Assembly: GCA_017305715.1 (NCBI GenBank)
Contig: JAFKKG010000009.1
Span: 405,648-469,647 of the forward strand
Origin: Hyphomicrobiales bacterium
Lineage (GTDB): Bacteria > Pseudomonadota > Alphaproteobacteria > Rhizobiales > Xanthobacteraceae
Direction: 5' to 3'
DNA length: 64,000 nucleotides
The first letter of the stretch is position 1; every line of letters begins with the position of its first letter. The position numbers and the translations under genes were made by a program. A model generated the notes under the pieces. That model made no database searches. It was not told the origin of the DNA and saw nothing but the letters and a program-made list of their open reading frames with translations. Shown in pieces: positions 50,837 through 62,181 of this stretch.

Positions 50837-52636
50837 GTGAGCGGGCATCGGATTTTTGGTTTGAATAGTACGAGCGTGAGCAGTGCGCGCCAGCGATTTT
50901 GGCAAATTGCGATTTTAGTGGCAGCAGGGACAATCGGCGCGACCTCTTATGCCGACGCTGCCCTGTATTACTGGCAGGATTCCGAACCTGGCTTCTCCCG
51001 GCCGGCCCCCTCCGCCGCCCAGCCGCGGAAGCAGCGCGTGCGCAAATCCCCGACCAGCAAGATGCAGGCTGCGGAAAAGGAAATTGGCGCCAAGCCGCAG
51101 GGCCCGCTGATCATCGTGATCTCGATCAATCAGCAGAAGGTCCGGGTCTACGACGCCAACGGTTTCTTCGCGGAAAGCCCGGTGTCCACGGGCATGAAGG
51201 GTCATGCGACGCCGATGGGCGTGTTCAGCATCATCCAGAAAAACAAGATGCATCACTCCAATATCTACAGTGGTGCGCCGATGCCGTTCATGCAGCGCAT
51301 CACCTGGTCGGGCATCGCGCTACATGCCGGTGTCCTCCCCGGCTATCCGGCGTCGCACGGCTGCATCCGCATGCCGATGGCCTTTGCCGCGAAGATGTGG
51401 AATTGGACCAAGATGGGCGCCCGGGTCATCGTTACGCCCGGCGAAATAACGCCTGTCGATTTCTCCCATCCGCTGCTGGTCGCGCAAAAGGTCGTGCCGC
51501 AGCCGTTCATCGCGGATGAGCCGAAGGCAGACGCACCGGCGATAAAATCCGACAAGGGCGCGGACGCAGGTTCCGCAATCAAGCCGGTGCCGTCCGAAGC
51601 AGCCCTGGAATTGCGATCGACCGTCGGCCACGCCGTGCCGCACCGCGCGCAGACCCAGACCGCGGACGCCAGTAACGCGATACAGACTGTCACGATGTCC
51701 GATGCTTCGCCCGCCACAAGCAAGGCTGCTCCCACGGGCGCGGTAGCGAAGCCCGAGGCTACAAATTCCGAACCCGTGAAATCGGACGTTGACGCCCCGC
51801 CCACCAAGAGCGCCGAGACCGCTCCATCCGACAGCGCGATCGCCGAAGACAAGCCGGCCGAGACGAAGGTTGAGGCCAAATCTGAAGAGGCCCCGGTTGA
51901 AGCCACATCGGCTGAAGTGAAGCCGGAAGAGACGAAATCCGACGACGTGAAGACCGGGACGGTCAAGACCGAAATGACCCGGGTTGCCCCGCCCGAGGCC
52001 GGCATCGAAAAAATCGATGAGCCCAAGGCTGCTGACACGCTGAAAGCCGCCGAGAAACCGGCCGAGCCTGCCAAGAGCATTGCCGACGCTCCTGCCACGG
52101 CCCCTGACGTGAAAAAGGATCTGTCGCGCCTGCCGGGCGCCGAGAAGGCCGCCGCCGCGAAGCCCGAACCGCCGAAGCGTACCGGCCGGATTGCGGTGTT
52201 CGTCAGCCGCAAGGACGGCAAACTTTACGTGCGGCAGAACTTCACGCCGCTGTTCGAGGTGCCCGTCACGATCGCACCGAGCGAACGGATGCTGGGCACC
52301 CATGTGTTCACGGCAAATGTCGACAAAAACGATTCCAATCTGCTGCGCTGGTCCGTGGTGTCGCTGCCGGTAACGGCCCGCAACGCCGCGGTGAAGGAAG
52401 AAGACGAGAGGTCGGCGCGCCGCCGCAAGGTCGCGGGCGGGGTCCCTGCCGAAGCCAGGCCGGCGCCGGAGCCGAACAGCCCGGCTGAAGCCCTGGACCG
52501 GATCACCGTGCCGCCGGAAGCAATGGCGCGTATCGCCGAGGCCATGACGTCAGGCGGTTCGATCGTGGTGTCCGACCAGGGCCTCAACACGGGCGAAACC
52601 GGCGAAGGCACCGACTTCATCGTTCCTCTGCGCTAG
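50837..52636 (+). CDS. L,D-transpeptidase with a long Ala/Glu/Lys/Pro-rich linker
   Basis: A 599-aa exported protein. The YkuD catalytic domain (about residues 85-205) has GPLIIVISINQQKVRVYDAN, STGMKGHATPMGVFSI, the catalytic HAGVLPGYPASHGCIRMP (His and Cys) and AKMWNWTKMGARVIV. A long low-complexity segment (about 225-445) of repeated Ala/Glu/Lys/Thr/Pro words (AEVKPEETKSDDVK, EPAKSIADAPATAP) follows, then a second conserved block (RIAVFVSRKDGKLYVRQNF). It likely cross-links or anchors at peptidoglycan. Start GTG 50837 (AGGGA upstream); TTG 50831 is possible. Confidence 0.9.
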   Translation: MSGHRIFGLNSTSVSSARQRFWQIAILVAAGTIGATSYADAALYYWQDSEPGFSRPAPSAAQPRKQRVRKSPTSKMQAAEKEIGAKPQGPLIIVISINQQKVRVYDANGFFAESPVSTGMKGHATPMGVFSIIQKNKMHHSNIYSGAPMPFMQRITWSGIALHAGVLPGYPASHGCIRMPMAFAAKMWNWTKMGARVIVTPGEITPVDFSHPLLVAQKVVPQPFIADEPKADAPAIKSDKGADAGSAIKPVPSEAALELRSTVGHAVPHRAQTQTADASNAIQTVTMSDASPATSKAAPTGAVAKPEATNSEPVKSDVDAPPTKSAETAPSDSAIAEDKPAETKVEAKSEEAPVEATSAEVKPEETKSDDVKTGTVKTEMTRVAPPEAGIEKIDEPKAADTLKAAEKPAEPAKSIADAPATAPDVKKDLSRLPGAEKAAAAKPEPPKRTGRIAVFVSRKDGKLYVRQNFTPLFEVPVTIAPSERMLGTHVFTANVDKNDSNLLRWSVVSLPVTARNAAVKEEDERSARRRKVAGGVPAEARPAPEPNSPAEALDRITVPPEAMARIAEAMTSGGSIVVSDQGLNTGETGEGTDFIVPLR

Positions 52637-52720
52637 GACTCTTCCATAACGGCTTGTTGAGCGGCGCAGATGCGCCTGCTCGGCTATGCTTGCGCCGATG
52701 AATCTCAGATGGGGCTTGCC

Positions 52721-53314
52721 ATGATCAACCGCAGGACCGTGATGATGGCGGCGCTGACCACAATCGCCGGCGCGGCCTCAGGCCGGATCGCACACGCGCA
52801 GGGCGGCATGAGCCGGATGACCGCCTACGCGTTTTCGTTCGGCGGATTGGCCGGCGGCGATATCAGGCTTTCCGAATATACCGGTCGCCCGCTGCTGATC
52901 GTGAACACGGCCTCGCTCTGTGGCTTCACGCCGCAATATGCCGGGCTGCAGGAATTGTGGACGGAGTTCAGCGGTCGCGGCCTGATGATCGTCGGCGTTC
53001 CCTCCAACGATTTCGGCGGCCAGGAACCGGGCGGCGCGACCGAAATCGCCAAGACCGCACAACAGCATTACGGCGTGACCTTCCCGATCGCTGCCAAGGC
53101 CGTCGTGAAGGGACCGGGCGCGCATCCGTTCTACAGATGGGCGGCAGAGGCGCGGCCGAAGGATGTTCCGCGCTGGAACTTCCACAAATACCTGATTGGC
53201 CCCGACGGCTACATTGCTGACGTTTTCCCGGAATCGGTCGAACCTTCGGACACGCGGGTCAAGACCGCCATTGCAAGGGCGCTGACGCAGAGCGTACCCG
53301 AGCGAAGCGGCTAG
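52721..53314 (+). CDS. Glutathione peroxidase, exported
   Basis: A 197-aa GPx-family protein. After a Tat/Sec-like N-terminus (MINRRTVMMAALTTIAG), the catalytic tetrad is visible: Cys67 in NTASLCGFTPQY, Gln101 in NDFGGQEPGG, and Trp152-Asn153 in PRWNFHKYLIG. Cys replaces selenocysteine, as is normal in bacteria. It reduces hydroperoxides using glutathione or thioredoxin, here probably in the periplasm. Start ATG 52721; ATG 52709 is possible. Confidence 0.92.
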   Translation: MINRRTVMMAALTTIAGAASGRIAHAQGGMSRMTAYAFSFGGLAGGDIRLSEYTGRPLLIVNTASLCGFTPQYAGLQELWTEFSGRGLMIVGVPSNDFGGQEPGGATEIAKTAQQHYGVTFPIAAKAVVKGPGAHPFYRWAAEARPKDVPRWNFHKYLIGPDGYIADVFPESVEPSDTRVKTAIARALTQSVPERSG

Positions 53315-53514
53315 GCCCGCACGCCGCAAACGTGCGGAAACTGTGCGTGAACTCCCTCGAAATCAGCGGCTCGGTCGCAAATCAGTCGGGGGCAGTGGCT
53401 TCCGTTGCCTTGGCTAGGCCGCTCCAACTAGGGTACTGTCCGTGTTGGGGCGGGAAGCAGCCGGACGACGGCAATGGCCGGTACCGGAAGCGGGATTATT
53501 TAAGGAAAAGCAAG

Positions 53515-54480
53515 ATGCGGATTGCGGCAGGGTTGGTCTTTGCAGGCGCGGTGTCGTTGTTGGCTTCGGGTGCGGCGTGGTCGCAGACGCCACCGGCCAA
53601 AGGCGCCGCTTCACCGGCTCCGGCGCCCGCAGCGGCGCCGCCCCCGGCCGCGGCCCCCGCCCCGAAGGCAGCCGCCGCCCCGGCCCGTCCCCCCTGCAAC
53701 AATCCGAACGCACTCGGCGTCGGCCGAACCGTCGAGATCGACACCACGGGCGGTCCGGGTTTCGGCTTCGAGCATTTCAAGGATCTCGACTTCCTGCGCG
53801 ACAAGGAAGTGGTGCTGACGTTCGACGACGGCCCGTGGCCGGTCAACACCCCCTCCGTACTGAAGACACTCGCCGAGGAATGCACCACGGGCATCTTCTT
53901 CCCGATCGGCAAGCACGCCACGTATTATCCGGAAATCCTCAAGCAGGTTTACGCAGCCGGCCACACGATCGGGTCGCACACCTGGTCGCACGCCGCGCTC
54001 GTCAACAAAAAGCTGAGCGAGGACCAGCGCAAGGAGGAGATCGAGAAAGGCTTTAGCGCAGTCAAGTGGGCACTGGGTGGCGCCTCGCCGGCGCCGTTCT
54101 TCCGCTTCCCGGCGCTGCAGCATCCGCCGGAAATCGTCACCTATCTCGGGACCCGCAACATCGCGATTTTCTCCTGCGACCTCGACTCCTTCGACTTCAA
54201 GGCAAGCAAGCCGCAGACCATCATCGATACCGTGATGCGCAAGGTCGACAAACTCGGCAAAGGCATCATCCTGATGCACGACTTCCAGAAGCACACCGCG
54301 GAAGCGCTGCCCGAACTGCTGAAGAAGCTGAAGGCGGGCGGCTACAAGGTGGTGGCGATGCGAGCCAAGGCGCCGGTGCAGACCCTCCCGCAGTTTGACG
54401 AGAGCCTTCTGAAGGAAGCCAAGCTGCCGACCGTGAGCTCCCGCCCGGTTTCGAGCGTCGTGCAGACGATCTCGGAATAG
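53515..54480 (+). CDS. Polysaccharide deacetylase (NodB homology) family, exported
   Basis: A 321-aa protein starting at ATG 53515 after AAGGAAAAGCAAG. A signal peptide (MRIAAGLVFAGAVSLLASGA) is followed by an Ala/Pro-rich linker (about 27-60). The NodB domain has the metal/catalytic residues: Asp104-Asp105 in LTFDDGPWP, His155 and His159 in GSHTWSHAAL, FFRFPALQHPPE, and LMHDFQKHTAEALPELL. It removes acyl groups from a polysaccharide in the periplasm or envelope. Substrate unknown. It is 10 bp upstream of the next gene. Confidence 0.92.
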   Translation: MRIAAGLVFAGAVSLLASGAAWSQTPPAKGAASPAPAPAAAPPPAAAPAPKAAAAPARPPCNNPNALGVGRTVEIDTTGGPGFGFEHFKDLDFLRDKEVVLTFDDGPWPVNTPSVLKTLAEECTTGIFFPIGKHATYYPEILKQVYAAGHTIGSHTWSHAALVNKKLSEDQRKEEIEKGFSAVKWALGGASPAPFFRFPALQHPPEIVTYLGTRNIAIFSCDLDSFDFKASKPQTIIDTVMRKVDKLGKGIILMHDFQKHTAEALPELLKKLKAGGYKVVAMRAKAPVQTLPQFDESLLKEAKLPTVSSRPVSSVVQTISE

Positions 54481-54490
54481 CCGGCTTCGA

Positions 54491-55060
54491 TTGACCGAAA
54501 CGCACGTGGCGGCACTGCGCATCGAAGGCTACGTCATCGTCTCGGCAGACGGCATGCTGGCGGACGCCAGCAACGTGATGCCGGATGATTTGAAGTTCGA
54601 GGGCGACAAGGCGTTCTTCACGGCCGCCCTCGACCGCGCCGATCTGATCGTGCACGGCCGCAATTCCTACGAGGACCAGCCGAACTCGCCGCGGCGCAAG
54701 CGCCTGATCCTGACCCGCACGGTCCGCAGCCTTGCGCCCGATCCCGCCAATCCCAACGCCACCCTGTGGAATCCGGAGGGCGCCTCCTTTGAGGTCGCGT
54801 GCGGGCAGTCCGGAACGGGCGCCGGCACGGTCGCGGTGATCGGCGGGCCTAACGTGTTCGGGATGTTCATGGACCGTTACGACGTGTTCTGGCTGTCGCA
54901 GGCGCCGCGCGTGCGGCTGCCGGACGGCGAGGGATGCTTTCCCGGCGTGCCCGCCCGCTCGCCGCAGCAGGTGCTGGCATCGCATGGCCTGCGCGCCGGA
55001 CAATCGCAAATGCTCGACCCGGCGGCCGGCGTCACCGTCACGCCGTGGCGGCGCGCCTGA
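54491..55060 (+). CDS. RibD C-terminal/DHFR-like protein
   Basis: A 189-aa protein beginning at TTG 54491 (GTG 54506 is an alternative). Phrases such as RIEGYVIVSADGMLADASNV, DLIVHGRNSYEDQP, RRKRLILTRTV and GAGTVAVIGGPNVFGMFMDR follow the dihydrofolate-reductase-like fold of RibD-type reductases. The NADPH-binding GGPNVF segment is clear. Substrate unknown; not part of a riboflavin operon here. It starts 10 bp after the deacetylase gene, so the two are probably co-transcribed. Confidence 0.78.
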   Translation: MTETHVAALRIEGYVIVSADGMLADASNVMPDDLKFEGDKAFFTAALDRADLIVHGRNSYEDQPNSPRRKRLILTRTVRSLAPDPANPNATLWNPEGASFEVACGQSGTGAGTVAVIGGPNVFGMFMDRYDVFWLSQAPRVRLPDGEGCFPGVPARSPQQVLASHGLRAGQSQMLDPAAGVTVTPWRRA

Positions 55061-55079
55061 ACGAGACGGCAGGGCTAGA

Positions 55080-55529
55080 CTAGACGTCGTAGGCAGGCTC
55101 CGACGATCGCGGTCCCCGGCCATAGCCCGCGATCATGAACAAGGCCCCAACGATCGAGAGGTTCTTCAACGCATCGATCAGCGTCTTGGCGTTGTCGGGC
55201 GCCGCCTGATTCCAGAAATCGTGGACATAGAAAGTGGCTGCCAGAACGAAGAAGATCAGCAGGATCGCAAAGAATCGCGCGCCGAAATTGACCGCGATCA
55301 TTAGGCCGGCGACGATCTCGAAGCCGCCGACGCAGATTGCCAGCAATTGCGGCGTGGGCATGCCGGTCATGGTTTCGAGCTGCGAGGTGTAAGGCGCGAG
55401 CAGCGTGGGAATGGTCACCTTGGACGCGATGAAATCCGCCGTCTGCTGGATACCGAACAGCCTGGTTGCTCCCGTGTAGATGAAGAGCACGGCGAACAGG
55501 ACTCGCCCGAAAGTAATGAACGCTGGCAT
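55080..55529 (-). CDS. DoxX-family membrane protein
   Basis: A 149-aa protein with four hydrophobic segments: FITFGRVLFAVLFIYTGATR, LLAICVGGFEIVAGLMIAV, FFAILLIFFVLAATFYVHDF, LSIVGALFMIAGYG. The layout and the phrase GRVLFAVLFIYTGATRLFGI are typical of DoxX/DoxD-type proteins, found in the cytoplasmic membrane and linked to oxidative or thiosulfate metabolism in some species. Precise role here is unknown. It converges on the DHFR-like gene with a 19-bp gap. Confidence 0.9.
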   Translation of the reverse strand: MPAFITFGRVLFAVLFIYTGATRLFGIQQTADFIASKVTIPTLLAPYTSQLETMTGMPTPQLLAICVGGFEIVAGLMIAVNFGARFFAILLIFFVLAATFYVHDFWNQAAPDNAKTLIDALKNLSIVGALFMIAGYGRGPRSSEPAYDV

Positions 55530-55655
55530 GGATCGGCCTCACTGAATGGCAATTGCAATGTCACAGGCGGTCGCGCGCAACGATTATGGGCGTTTCGCCT
55601 GTGCTTTTCAAACGATCAAATCGAAACCATCAGCGTTAGAAACCACTTCCGCCAA

Positions 55656-57965
55656 CTAGCTGAACAGGGTCGGCTGCTGACGGACGGCGCGCTCCTGCGC
55701 TTCGACCGCGGCGACCGCCGTCATGTTGAGAATGCCCCGCGCCGTCACCGAGGGGGTGAGGATATGCGCCGGACGCGCCGGCCCGATCAGGATCGGCCCG
55801 ACCGGGAGCGCGTCCGCCAGCACCTTGATCATCTGATAGGCGACGTTGGCGGTATCGAGGTTCGGCATGATCAGGATATTGGCCTCGCCTTCCAGCTTCG
55901 AATGCGGCAGCACCAGCTTGCGCGCCGCTTTCGACAGCGCGGTATCACCCTGCATTTCGCCATCCGCCTCGATCTCCGGATGCTTTTCCCGCAACAGCAC
56001 CGCGGCGTGGCGCATCTTGCGGGAGGAATCCGTATCATAGCTGCCGAAATCGGAATGTGACACGAAGGCGACGCGCGGTTTCATGTTGAAGCGCTGGACA
56101 TGGATCGCCGCCAGCGACGCCACTTCGGCAAGTTCTTCGGCGCTGGGATTGGGCCGCACCTGCGTGTCGGCGATGAAATAGGAGCCCTTGCTGGTGATCA
56201 TCATCGCGAGCGCCGCAAAATCGCTGACGCCCGGCAGGAACCCGACGATTTCGCGGACATGGCGCAGATGGCTCATATAGCGGCCTTCGACGCCGCATAT
56301 CATGGCGTCGGCCTCGCCGCGAACCACCGCCAGTGCTGCGATCACGGTGGCATTGGTGCGAACCACGGTGCGCGCGGCCTCGGGCGTGACGCCGCGCCGG
56401 CCGGCGACGTCGATATAGGTCTGCACATAGGATCGGTAGCGCGGATCATCCTCGGGATTGACGAGGTCGAAATCCTGCCCGGCCTTGATCGAAAGCCCGA
56501 ACCGCTTGATCCGCGCTTCCACCACCGAGGGGCGCCCGACCAGAATCGGCCGCGCCAATTTCTCCTCGAGCACGACCTGGGTCGCACGCAGCACGCGTTC
56601 GTCCTCGCCTTCGGCATAGATCACGCGCACCGGCTGGGACTTTGCCTTGGCGAATACCGGCTTCATGACCAGGCCGGAGCGGAACGCAAAGCGCTCCAGC
56701 AGCATGGTGTACTCGTCGAAATTCGTGATCGGCCGTGTCGCCACGCCGGATTCCATCGCGGCCCTGGCGACGGCCGGCGCGATGCGCAGGATCAGGCGGG
56801 GATCGAACGGGCTCGGGATCAGCGAGCCCGGGCCGAACCCTTGCGTTTCGCCGCTGTCAAAGCCCTGCGCCACCGCATCCGACGGCGGATCGCGCGCGAG
56901 CTGCGCGATGGCATCGACCGCGGCATGCTTCATCTCCTCGTTGATTCCGGTAGCGCCGACGTCGAGCGCGCCGCGGAAGATGAACGGAAAACACAGCACG
57001 TTGTTGACCTGGTTCGGAAAGTCGCTGCGCCCGGTGCAGATCATCGCGTCGGGGCGCGCCTTGCGCGCCTCGTCCGGCATGATTTCCGGATTCGGATTGG
57101 CCAATGCCATCACCAGCGGATGGTCCGCCATCGCCTTGACCATTTCGGGCTTCAGCACGTTGGGCGCGGACAGCCCTAAGAAAATATCGGCGCCGCCGAT
57201 CACGTCGCCGAGCACCCGGGCGCTGGTCTTCTGGGCGTAGACCGCCTTCCAGCGGTCCATCAGCGTGTTGCGGCCCTCATGCACGACGCCGTCGATATCG
57301 CAAACCCAGATGTTCTTGCGCTGCGCGCCGAGCGACACCAAGAGATTGAGGCAGGCGATCGCGGCGGCCCCCGCCCCCGAGCAGACGATCTTGACGTCGG
57401 GAAGCTTCTTGCCATTGAGCAACAGCGCGTTGGTGATCGCGGCACCGACGATGATGGCGGTGCCATGCTGGTCGTCGTGGAACACCGGAATCTTCATGCG
57501 CTCCTTGAGCTGCGCCTCGATCTCGAAGCACTCGGGGCCCTTGATGTCCTCCAGATTGATGCCGCCGAAGGTCGGCTCCAGCGCCGCCACCGTCTCGACC
57601 ACCCGCTCGATGGTGTCGGCGGCGATCTCGATGTCGAATACGTCGATCCCTGCGAATTTCTTGAACAGGACGGCCTTGCCTTCCATGACAGGTTTTGACG
57701 CCAGGGGGCCGATATTGCCGAGGCCGAGCACGGCCGTCCCGTTGGAAACCACGGCGACCAGATTGGCGCGCGCGGTCAGGGAAGCGGCTTCCGCGGGATT
57801 ATTGGCGATCTCGGTGCAGGCGGCGGCGACGCCCGGCGAATAGGCCAGCGCCAGATCGCGCTGGTTGGCGAGCGGCTTGGTGGCCTGGATTTCGAGCTTA
57901 CCGGGTCGCGGCAACCGATGGTACGCCAGTGCCGCGGAATGGAGATCTTCAGAATATGACGACAT
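55656..57965 (-). CDS. maeB: NADP-dependent malic enzyme with phosphotransacetylase-like C-terminus
   Basis: A 769-aa two-domain protein. Residues 1-~430 are a malic enzyme (oxidative decarboxylation of malate to pyruvate): [45 protein letters not shown] and [13 protein letters not shown] (NADP-binding). The C-terminal third resembles phosphate acetyltransferase ([40 protein letters not shown]), which regulates or tethers the enzyme but usually lacks PTA activity. Start ATG 57965; a longer in-frame extension is not supported. Confidence 0.95.
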   Translation of the reverse strand: MSSYSEDLHSAALAYHRLPRPGKLEIQATKPLANQRDLALAYSPGVAAACTEIANNPAEAASLTARANLVAVVSNGTAVLGLGNIGPLASKPVMEGKAVLFKKFAGIDVFDIEIAADTIERVVETVAALEPTFGGINLEDIKGPECFEIEAQLKERMKIPVFHDDQHGTAIIVGAAITNALLLNGKKLPDVKIVCSGAGAAAIACLNLLVSLGAQRKNIWVCDIDGVVHEGRNTLMDRWKAVYAQKTSARVLGDVIGGADIFLGLSAPNVLKPEMVKAMADHPLVMALANPNPEIMPDEARKARPDAMICTGRSDFPNQVNNVLCFPFIFRGALDVGATGINEEMKHAAVDAIAQLARDPPSDAVAQGFDSGETQGFGPGSLIPSPFDPRLILRIAPAVARAAMESGVATRPITNFDEYTMLLERFAFRSGLVMKPVFAKAKSQPVRVIYAEGEDERVLRATQVVLEEKLARPILVGRPSVVEARIKRFGLSIKAGQDFDLVNPEDDPRYRSYVQTYIDVAGRRGVTPEAARTVVRTNATVIAALAVVRGEADAMICGVEGRYMSHLRHVREIVGFLPGVSDFAALAMMITSKGSYFIADTQVRPNPSAEELAEVASLAAIHVQRFNMKPRVAFVSHSDFGSYDTDSSRKMRHAAVLLREKHPEIEADGEMQGDTALSKAARKLVLPHSKLEGEANILIMPNLDTANVAYQMIKVLADALPVGPILIGPARPAHILTPSVTARGILNMTAVAAVEAQERAVRQQPTLFS

Positions 57966-58226
57966 GCATGCTCCCCGCGTTCCCGGTCCCGAACCTTTGT
58001 TTCTGAGCGACGTCCAGACGGGATCAGTTTTCCGGCAGATTGGGCCGGATGTGAAGCACGCGCAACCGCCCGGATGCAACATCTGATGGCGTGGCCATCA
58101 ACAGGCCCCCGGGGTGGCGGATCGACGCAAACCATCGATGGCGTTAGGATGGGCCCTCTCGATCCCCGGTCATTCGACCGGCTATGGCAATGGCCCTCCG
58201 CTCGACCGGCTACCGGAGCTGACTGA

Positions 58227-60215
58227 ATGCTGAAGATTCTGGGCGGCCTGGTTGCCGCAATCGTGATCGCGGTGGGAGGTTTCTTCGGCTTCCAGTTCTA
58301 CACCCAGCAGCGGATAGCCAGCGAGGTCGAGGCCGCGCTCGAGCCCATTCGGGCGGCGGGCGGCAAGGCGAGCCATGGCAAGATCTCGTTCGACCTGCGC
58401 AGCCGCACCGTCACGATCGCCGACCTCAACGCCCAATCGGCGGCGCAGCCGCCGGTCAGCATCAAGATCGGCAGCCTCACCGCCTCCGGCGCCAGTCAGC
58501 CGCACGCGGCGCGTTTCTCCGCCGAGAGCATCGAAATCACCGATGTCGAGATCGGCGCGGCGATGGCGCCCCAACAGGCTTTGAACCTCGCCTACAAGGT
58601 GTCGCGGATCACCGTGAAGGACTATTCCGGCCCTGCCAGCCTGAAGCAGCCGCCGGCCACGTCGTCCTCTGCCGACATCTACCGGACCGCACTCGAGCAG
58701 TTCGCCCGCGTCACGGCGACATCGATCACCGCCCCCAATTTGACCGGGACCATGAACCAGGGCGCCGCGACGCCGGGCGGCGGCGAGGTGACGTATTCGG
58801 GTCTTGCGATCCAGGGCATCAAGGACGGCAAGATCGCCAGCATGAAGGTCGACGGCGTGGTCTTCACGGTCAACGTCCAGCCCGCAGGCGGCAAGCCGGA
58901 CAAGCTCACCGGCAATCTCACGGATATCGCCGGCCACGACATCGACACGACGGCGATGGCCGCCCTCTTCGACCCGCAGAAGGCCAGCGACGACCAGTAT
59001 TACCGCGCCTACCGGCAGATCACGACGGGACCCTATGTCGTCACGTCGGGACAAGGCCTCAACATGCGGATCGACGGCATGACGATCGATGATCTGGCCT
59101 TGCGGCCGTCGCGGATGCAATTGCAGGATCTCCTGGCACTGATCCCGCCGCCCGGCGGCGCGCCGCCGACACCGGCGCAGGCCCGCGCGCTGATCGAGAA
59201 GGTCGCCAAGGTGTACGAGGGCATCCGGATCGCAAGCGCCGAGATGCGCGGCTTCTCGGTCCAGACGCCGGAGGGGCCGGTCAAGCTGGCGGCGATGCGC
59301 TTCAATCTCGATGGCGGCAAGGTCAACGAATTCGCGATCGAAGGCGTCGACGGCCGCACGCCACAAGGCCCGGTCAAAGTCGGGCGCTTTGCGCTCAAAT
59401 CACTCGATATCGCCGGTCTCCTGCGGATGTCGGCGCTGTATTCCAACCCGGCGCAACCGCCGGCGCCCGACCAGGCGCTCGGGATGTTCCCGCTCATTGA
59501 AGGCATCGAGTTGAAGGGCCTCGCGGCGCCCTTCAAGGACACCGGCAAGCCGGTCACCATCGACGCCTTCAATCTCGACTGGGGCCAGTTCATCGGATCG
59601 ATCCCGAGCAGGCTGCGGCTGGCACTGAAGATGGCGGCGCCGCTCGATGCGCGCGATCCCGGGCAGAACGTGCTGGTCACGGCCGGCCTCGACAAGGCCG
59701 CCATCGACCTCGATTTCGGCGCGGCCTGGACCGAAGCCTCCCGCTCCGCCGCGCTCGAACCCGTGACACTCGACCTCGGCGGCATCGCCAAGGCAACGGC
59801 GCGGGTGTCGCTCACCAACGTGCCGCGCGGGGTATTTACGCCCAACGCCCTGCAGTCCGCGGCGATGGCCGGGCAAATCGATGCCGGCGCCATCGAACTC
59901 ACGCTGCGCGATACCGGCGGCGTCGAACTGCTGGTCTCGCAAACGGCCCGCACCCAGAACCTCAGCCGCGATGCCGCGCGGCACAGCCTCGTCGAAGGCA
60001 TCATGTCCAACGGCGAACAAGCCGCGACCGTCGGTCCCGACGCCGTCGCCGCCATTGACGCGATCGCCCACTTTGTCGAGAGCCCGGGCCAGACGCTCAC
60101 CCTCAAGCTGACGCCGAAGGGAACCGTCCCGGTCATGCAACTCTTTCAGTTGCTGCAAAACGATCCGATCGGCGCGCTGGCGCAATTCCGGATCGAGGCT
60201 TCGACCGGACTCTAA
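58227..60215 (+). CDS. Large exported/inner-membrane-anchored protein, YdgA/AsmA-like appearance
   Basis: A 662-aa protein anchored by one N-terminal segment ([20 protein letters not shown], 2-21), then [20 protein letters not shown]. The rest is a long series of beta-rich repeats with recurring text such as [40 protein letters not shown] and [20 protein letters not shown], reminiscent of YdgA/DUF945 or AsmA-type periplasmic lipid-handling proteins. The assignment is by appearance only. Its stop shares CTAA with the convergent aspS stop. Confidence 0.72.
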   Translation: MLKILGGLVAAIVIAVGGFFGFQFYTQQRIASEVEAALEPIRAAGGKASHGKISFDLRSRTVTIADLNAQSAAQPPVSIKIGSLTASGASQPHAARFSAESIEITDVEIGAAMAPQQALNLAYKVSRITVKDYSGPASLKQPPATSSSADIYRTALEQFARVTATSITAPNLTGTMNQGAATPGGGEVTYSGLAIQGIKDGKIASMKVDGVVFTVNVQPAGGKPDKLTGNLTDIAGHDIDTTAMAALFDPQKASDDQYYRAYRQITTGPYVVTSGQGLNMRIDGMTIDDLALRPSRMQLQDLLALIPPPGGAPPTPAQARALIEKVAKVYEGIRIASAEMRGFSVQTPEGPVKLAAMRFNLDGGKVNEFAIEGVDGRTPQGPVKVGRFALKSLDIAGLLRMSALYSNPAQPPAPDQALGMFPLIEGIELKGLAAPFKDTGKPVTIDAFNLDWGQFIGSIPSRLRLALKMAAPLDARDPGQNVLVTAGLDKAAIDLDFGAAWTEASRSAALEPVTLDLGGIAKATARVSLTNVPRGVFTPNALQSAAMAGQIDAGAIELTLRDTGGVELLVSQTARTQNLSRDAARHSLVEGIMSNGEQAATVGPDAVAAIDAIAHFVESPGQTLTLKLTPKGTVPVMQLFQLLQNDPIGALAQFRIEASTGL

Positions 60216-61987
60216 CCTTTATCCGGCAAATTGAGCCGGATGTGCAGTTCGCGCAGCTGCTTGATTGCGACTTCCGACGGCGCGCCCATCAAGAGGTCGA
60301 CCGCCTGCTGGTTCATCGGGAACAGCGATATCTCGCGCAGATTCGTGGTGCCGCACAGCAGCATCACGATGCGATCAACGCCGGCGGCCATGCCGCCATG
60401 TGGCGGGGCGCCGTACTGGAATGCGCGGTACATGCCGCCGAACCGCTCGACGACGTCGTTCTCGCCATAGCCCGCGATCTCGAACGCCTTCACCATCGCC
60501 TCCGGCTTGTGGTTGCGGATGCCGCCGGAGGCGATCTCGTAACCGTTGCAGACGATGTCGTACTGGAACGCCTTGATGGTCAGGGGGTCCTGCCCGTTGA
60601 GCGCATCGAGGCCGCCCTGCGGCATCGAGAACGGGTTGTGCGAGAAGTCGACCTTTTTCTCAGTCTCGTCATACTCATACATCGGGAAGTCGACGATCCA
60701 GGCGAGCTCGAACCGGTCCTTGTCAACCTGGTTCAACTCCTCGCCAACCCGCGTGCGCGCCAGGCCTGCGAACTTCCAGAATTTCTGGGGGTCGCCGGCG
60801 ACAAAGAAAGCCGCATCGCCTTCCTTCAGCCCAAGCTGGCCGCGGATCGCCGCCGTGCGTTCGGCTCCGATGTTGTTGGCGAGCGGGCCCGCGCCCTCGC
60901 CGCCCTCGCGCCACATGATGTAGCCGAGACCGGGCTGGCCTTCGCCCTGCGCCCAGGAGTTCATGCGGTCGCAAAACGCACGCGATCCGCCGCCGGGTCC
61001 GGGGATCGCCCAGACCTGGTTCTTCGGGTCCTCCAGCATCCGCGCGAACACCTTGAAGCCGGAGCCGCGGAAATGTTCGGAGACGTCCTGCATCTCGAGC
61101 GGGTTGCGAAGGTCCGGCTTGTCGCTGCCGTATTTCTTCAAGGCTTCGGCGAACGGAATCTTGCGCCAGCCTTTTGTCACCGGCTTGCCCTTGGCGAACT
61201 CCTCGAACACGCCCGTGATCACCGGCTCCATCGCCGCGAACACGTCTTCCTGCTCGACAAAACTCATTTCAACGTCGAGCTGGTAGAATTCGCCCGGCAG
61301 GCGGTCGGCGCGCGGGTCCTCGTCGCGGAAACACGGCGCGATCTGGAAGTAGCGGTCGAAGCCCGACATCATCAGGAGCTGCTTGTATTGCTGCGGCGCC
61401 TGCGGCAGCGCGTAGAACTTGCCGGGATGAATCCGCGACGGCACCAGGAAATCCCGCGCGCCTTCCGGCGAGGACGCCGTCAGGATCGGGGTCTGGAATT
61501 CGAAGAAGCCCTGTTCCTTCATCCGCTTGCGCATGGAATCGACGACCGCGCCGCGGGTCATGATGTTCTGGTGCAGCTTCTCGCGACGCAGGTCGAGGAA
61601 ACGGTACTTAAGCCTTATGTCCTCAGGATATTCCTGCTCGCCCGCGACCGGCAGCGGCAGCTCGGCGGCCGGTCCCAGTACCTCGATTGCATTGACATAG
61701 ATCTCGATCTTGCCAGTCGGCAGTTCGGCATTGACAGTGCCTTCGGGACGATGACGCACCTTGCCATCGATCCGCACCACCCATTCCGAGCGGAACTTTT
61801 CGACCTCGGCGAACGCCGGCGAGTCCTTGTCGGCGACGCATTGGGTGATGCCGTAATGGTCGCGCAGGTCGATGAACAGCACGCCGCCATGGTCGCGGAT
61901 GACGTGGCACCAGCCCGAGAGGCGAACCGTTTCGCCGATATCGCTCTCGCGGAGCGCGCCGCATGTATGTGACCGGTAGCGATGCAT
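60212..61987 (-). CDS. aspS: Aspartate--tRNA ligase
   Basis: A 591-aa bacterial-type class II synthetase. The N-terminal anticodon-binding OB domain starts [20 protein letters not shown], the class II motif 2 area is [16 protein letters not shown], the GAD insertion domain is present ([32 protein letters not shown]), and motif 3 is [19 protein letters not shown]. It charges tRNA-Asp; in alphaproteobacteria without AsnRS the enzyme can be non-discriminating, which cannot be told from this window. Essential gene. Start ATG 61987. Confidence 0.97.
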   Translation of the reverse strand: MHRYRSHTCGALRESDIGETVRLSGWCHVIRDHGGVLFIDLRDHYGITQCVADKDSPAFAEVEKFRSEWVVRIDGKVRHRPEGTVNAELPTGKIEIYVNAIEVLGPAAELPLPVAGEQEYPEDIRLKYRFLDLRREKLHQNIMTRGAVVDSMRKRMKEQGFFEFQTPILTASSPEGARDFLVPSRIHPGKFYALPQAPQQYKQLLMMSGFDRYFQIAPCFRDEDPRADRLPGEFYQLDVEMSFVEQEDVFAAMEPVITGVFEEFAKGKPVTKGWRKIPFAEALKKYGSDKPDLRNPLEMQDVSEHFRGSGFKVFARMLEDPKNQVWAIPGPGGGSRAFCDRMNSWAQGEGQPGLGYIMWREGGEGAGPLANNIGAERTAAIRGQLGLKEGDAAFFVAGDPQKFWKFAGLARTRVGEELNQVDKDRFELAWIVDFPMYEYDETEKKVDFSHNPFSMPQGGLDALNGQDPLTIKAFQYDIVCNGYEIASGGIRNHKPEAMVKAFEIAGYGENDVVERFGGMYRAFQYGAPPHGGMAAGVDRIVMLLCGTTNLREISLFPMNQQAVDLLMGAPSEVAIKQLRELHIRLNLPDKG

Positions 61988-62181
61988 GGAAATCCCAAAA
62001 ACTGATATTGGAGGTCGAATCGAGGTAGGCCCAAATGGCCTAGTCGAAGGCGCAGGGTTTACCCGACGAGGCCGGGTGCGGCAACCAGCGGCGGCCCCTG
62101 TTTTGGCCGAAAAGGCGGCGTTTTAGCCCCAGCGAGCCCCGCCCCTTTGCCTATTCGCCGGGCGCGCCTATCTTTGTGGCC

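Noticed and set aside
60242-61972. 576-codon frame opposite aspS
   Set aside because: Antisense to a complete aspartyl-tRNA synthetase.
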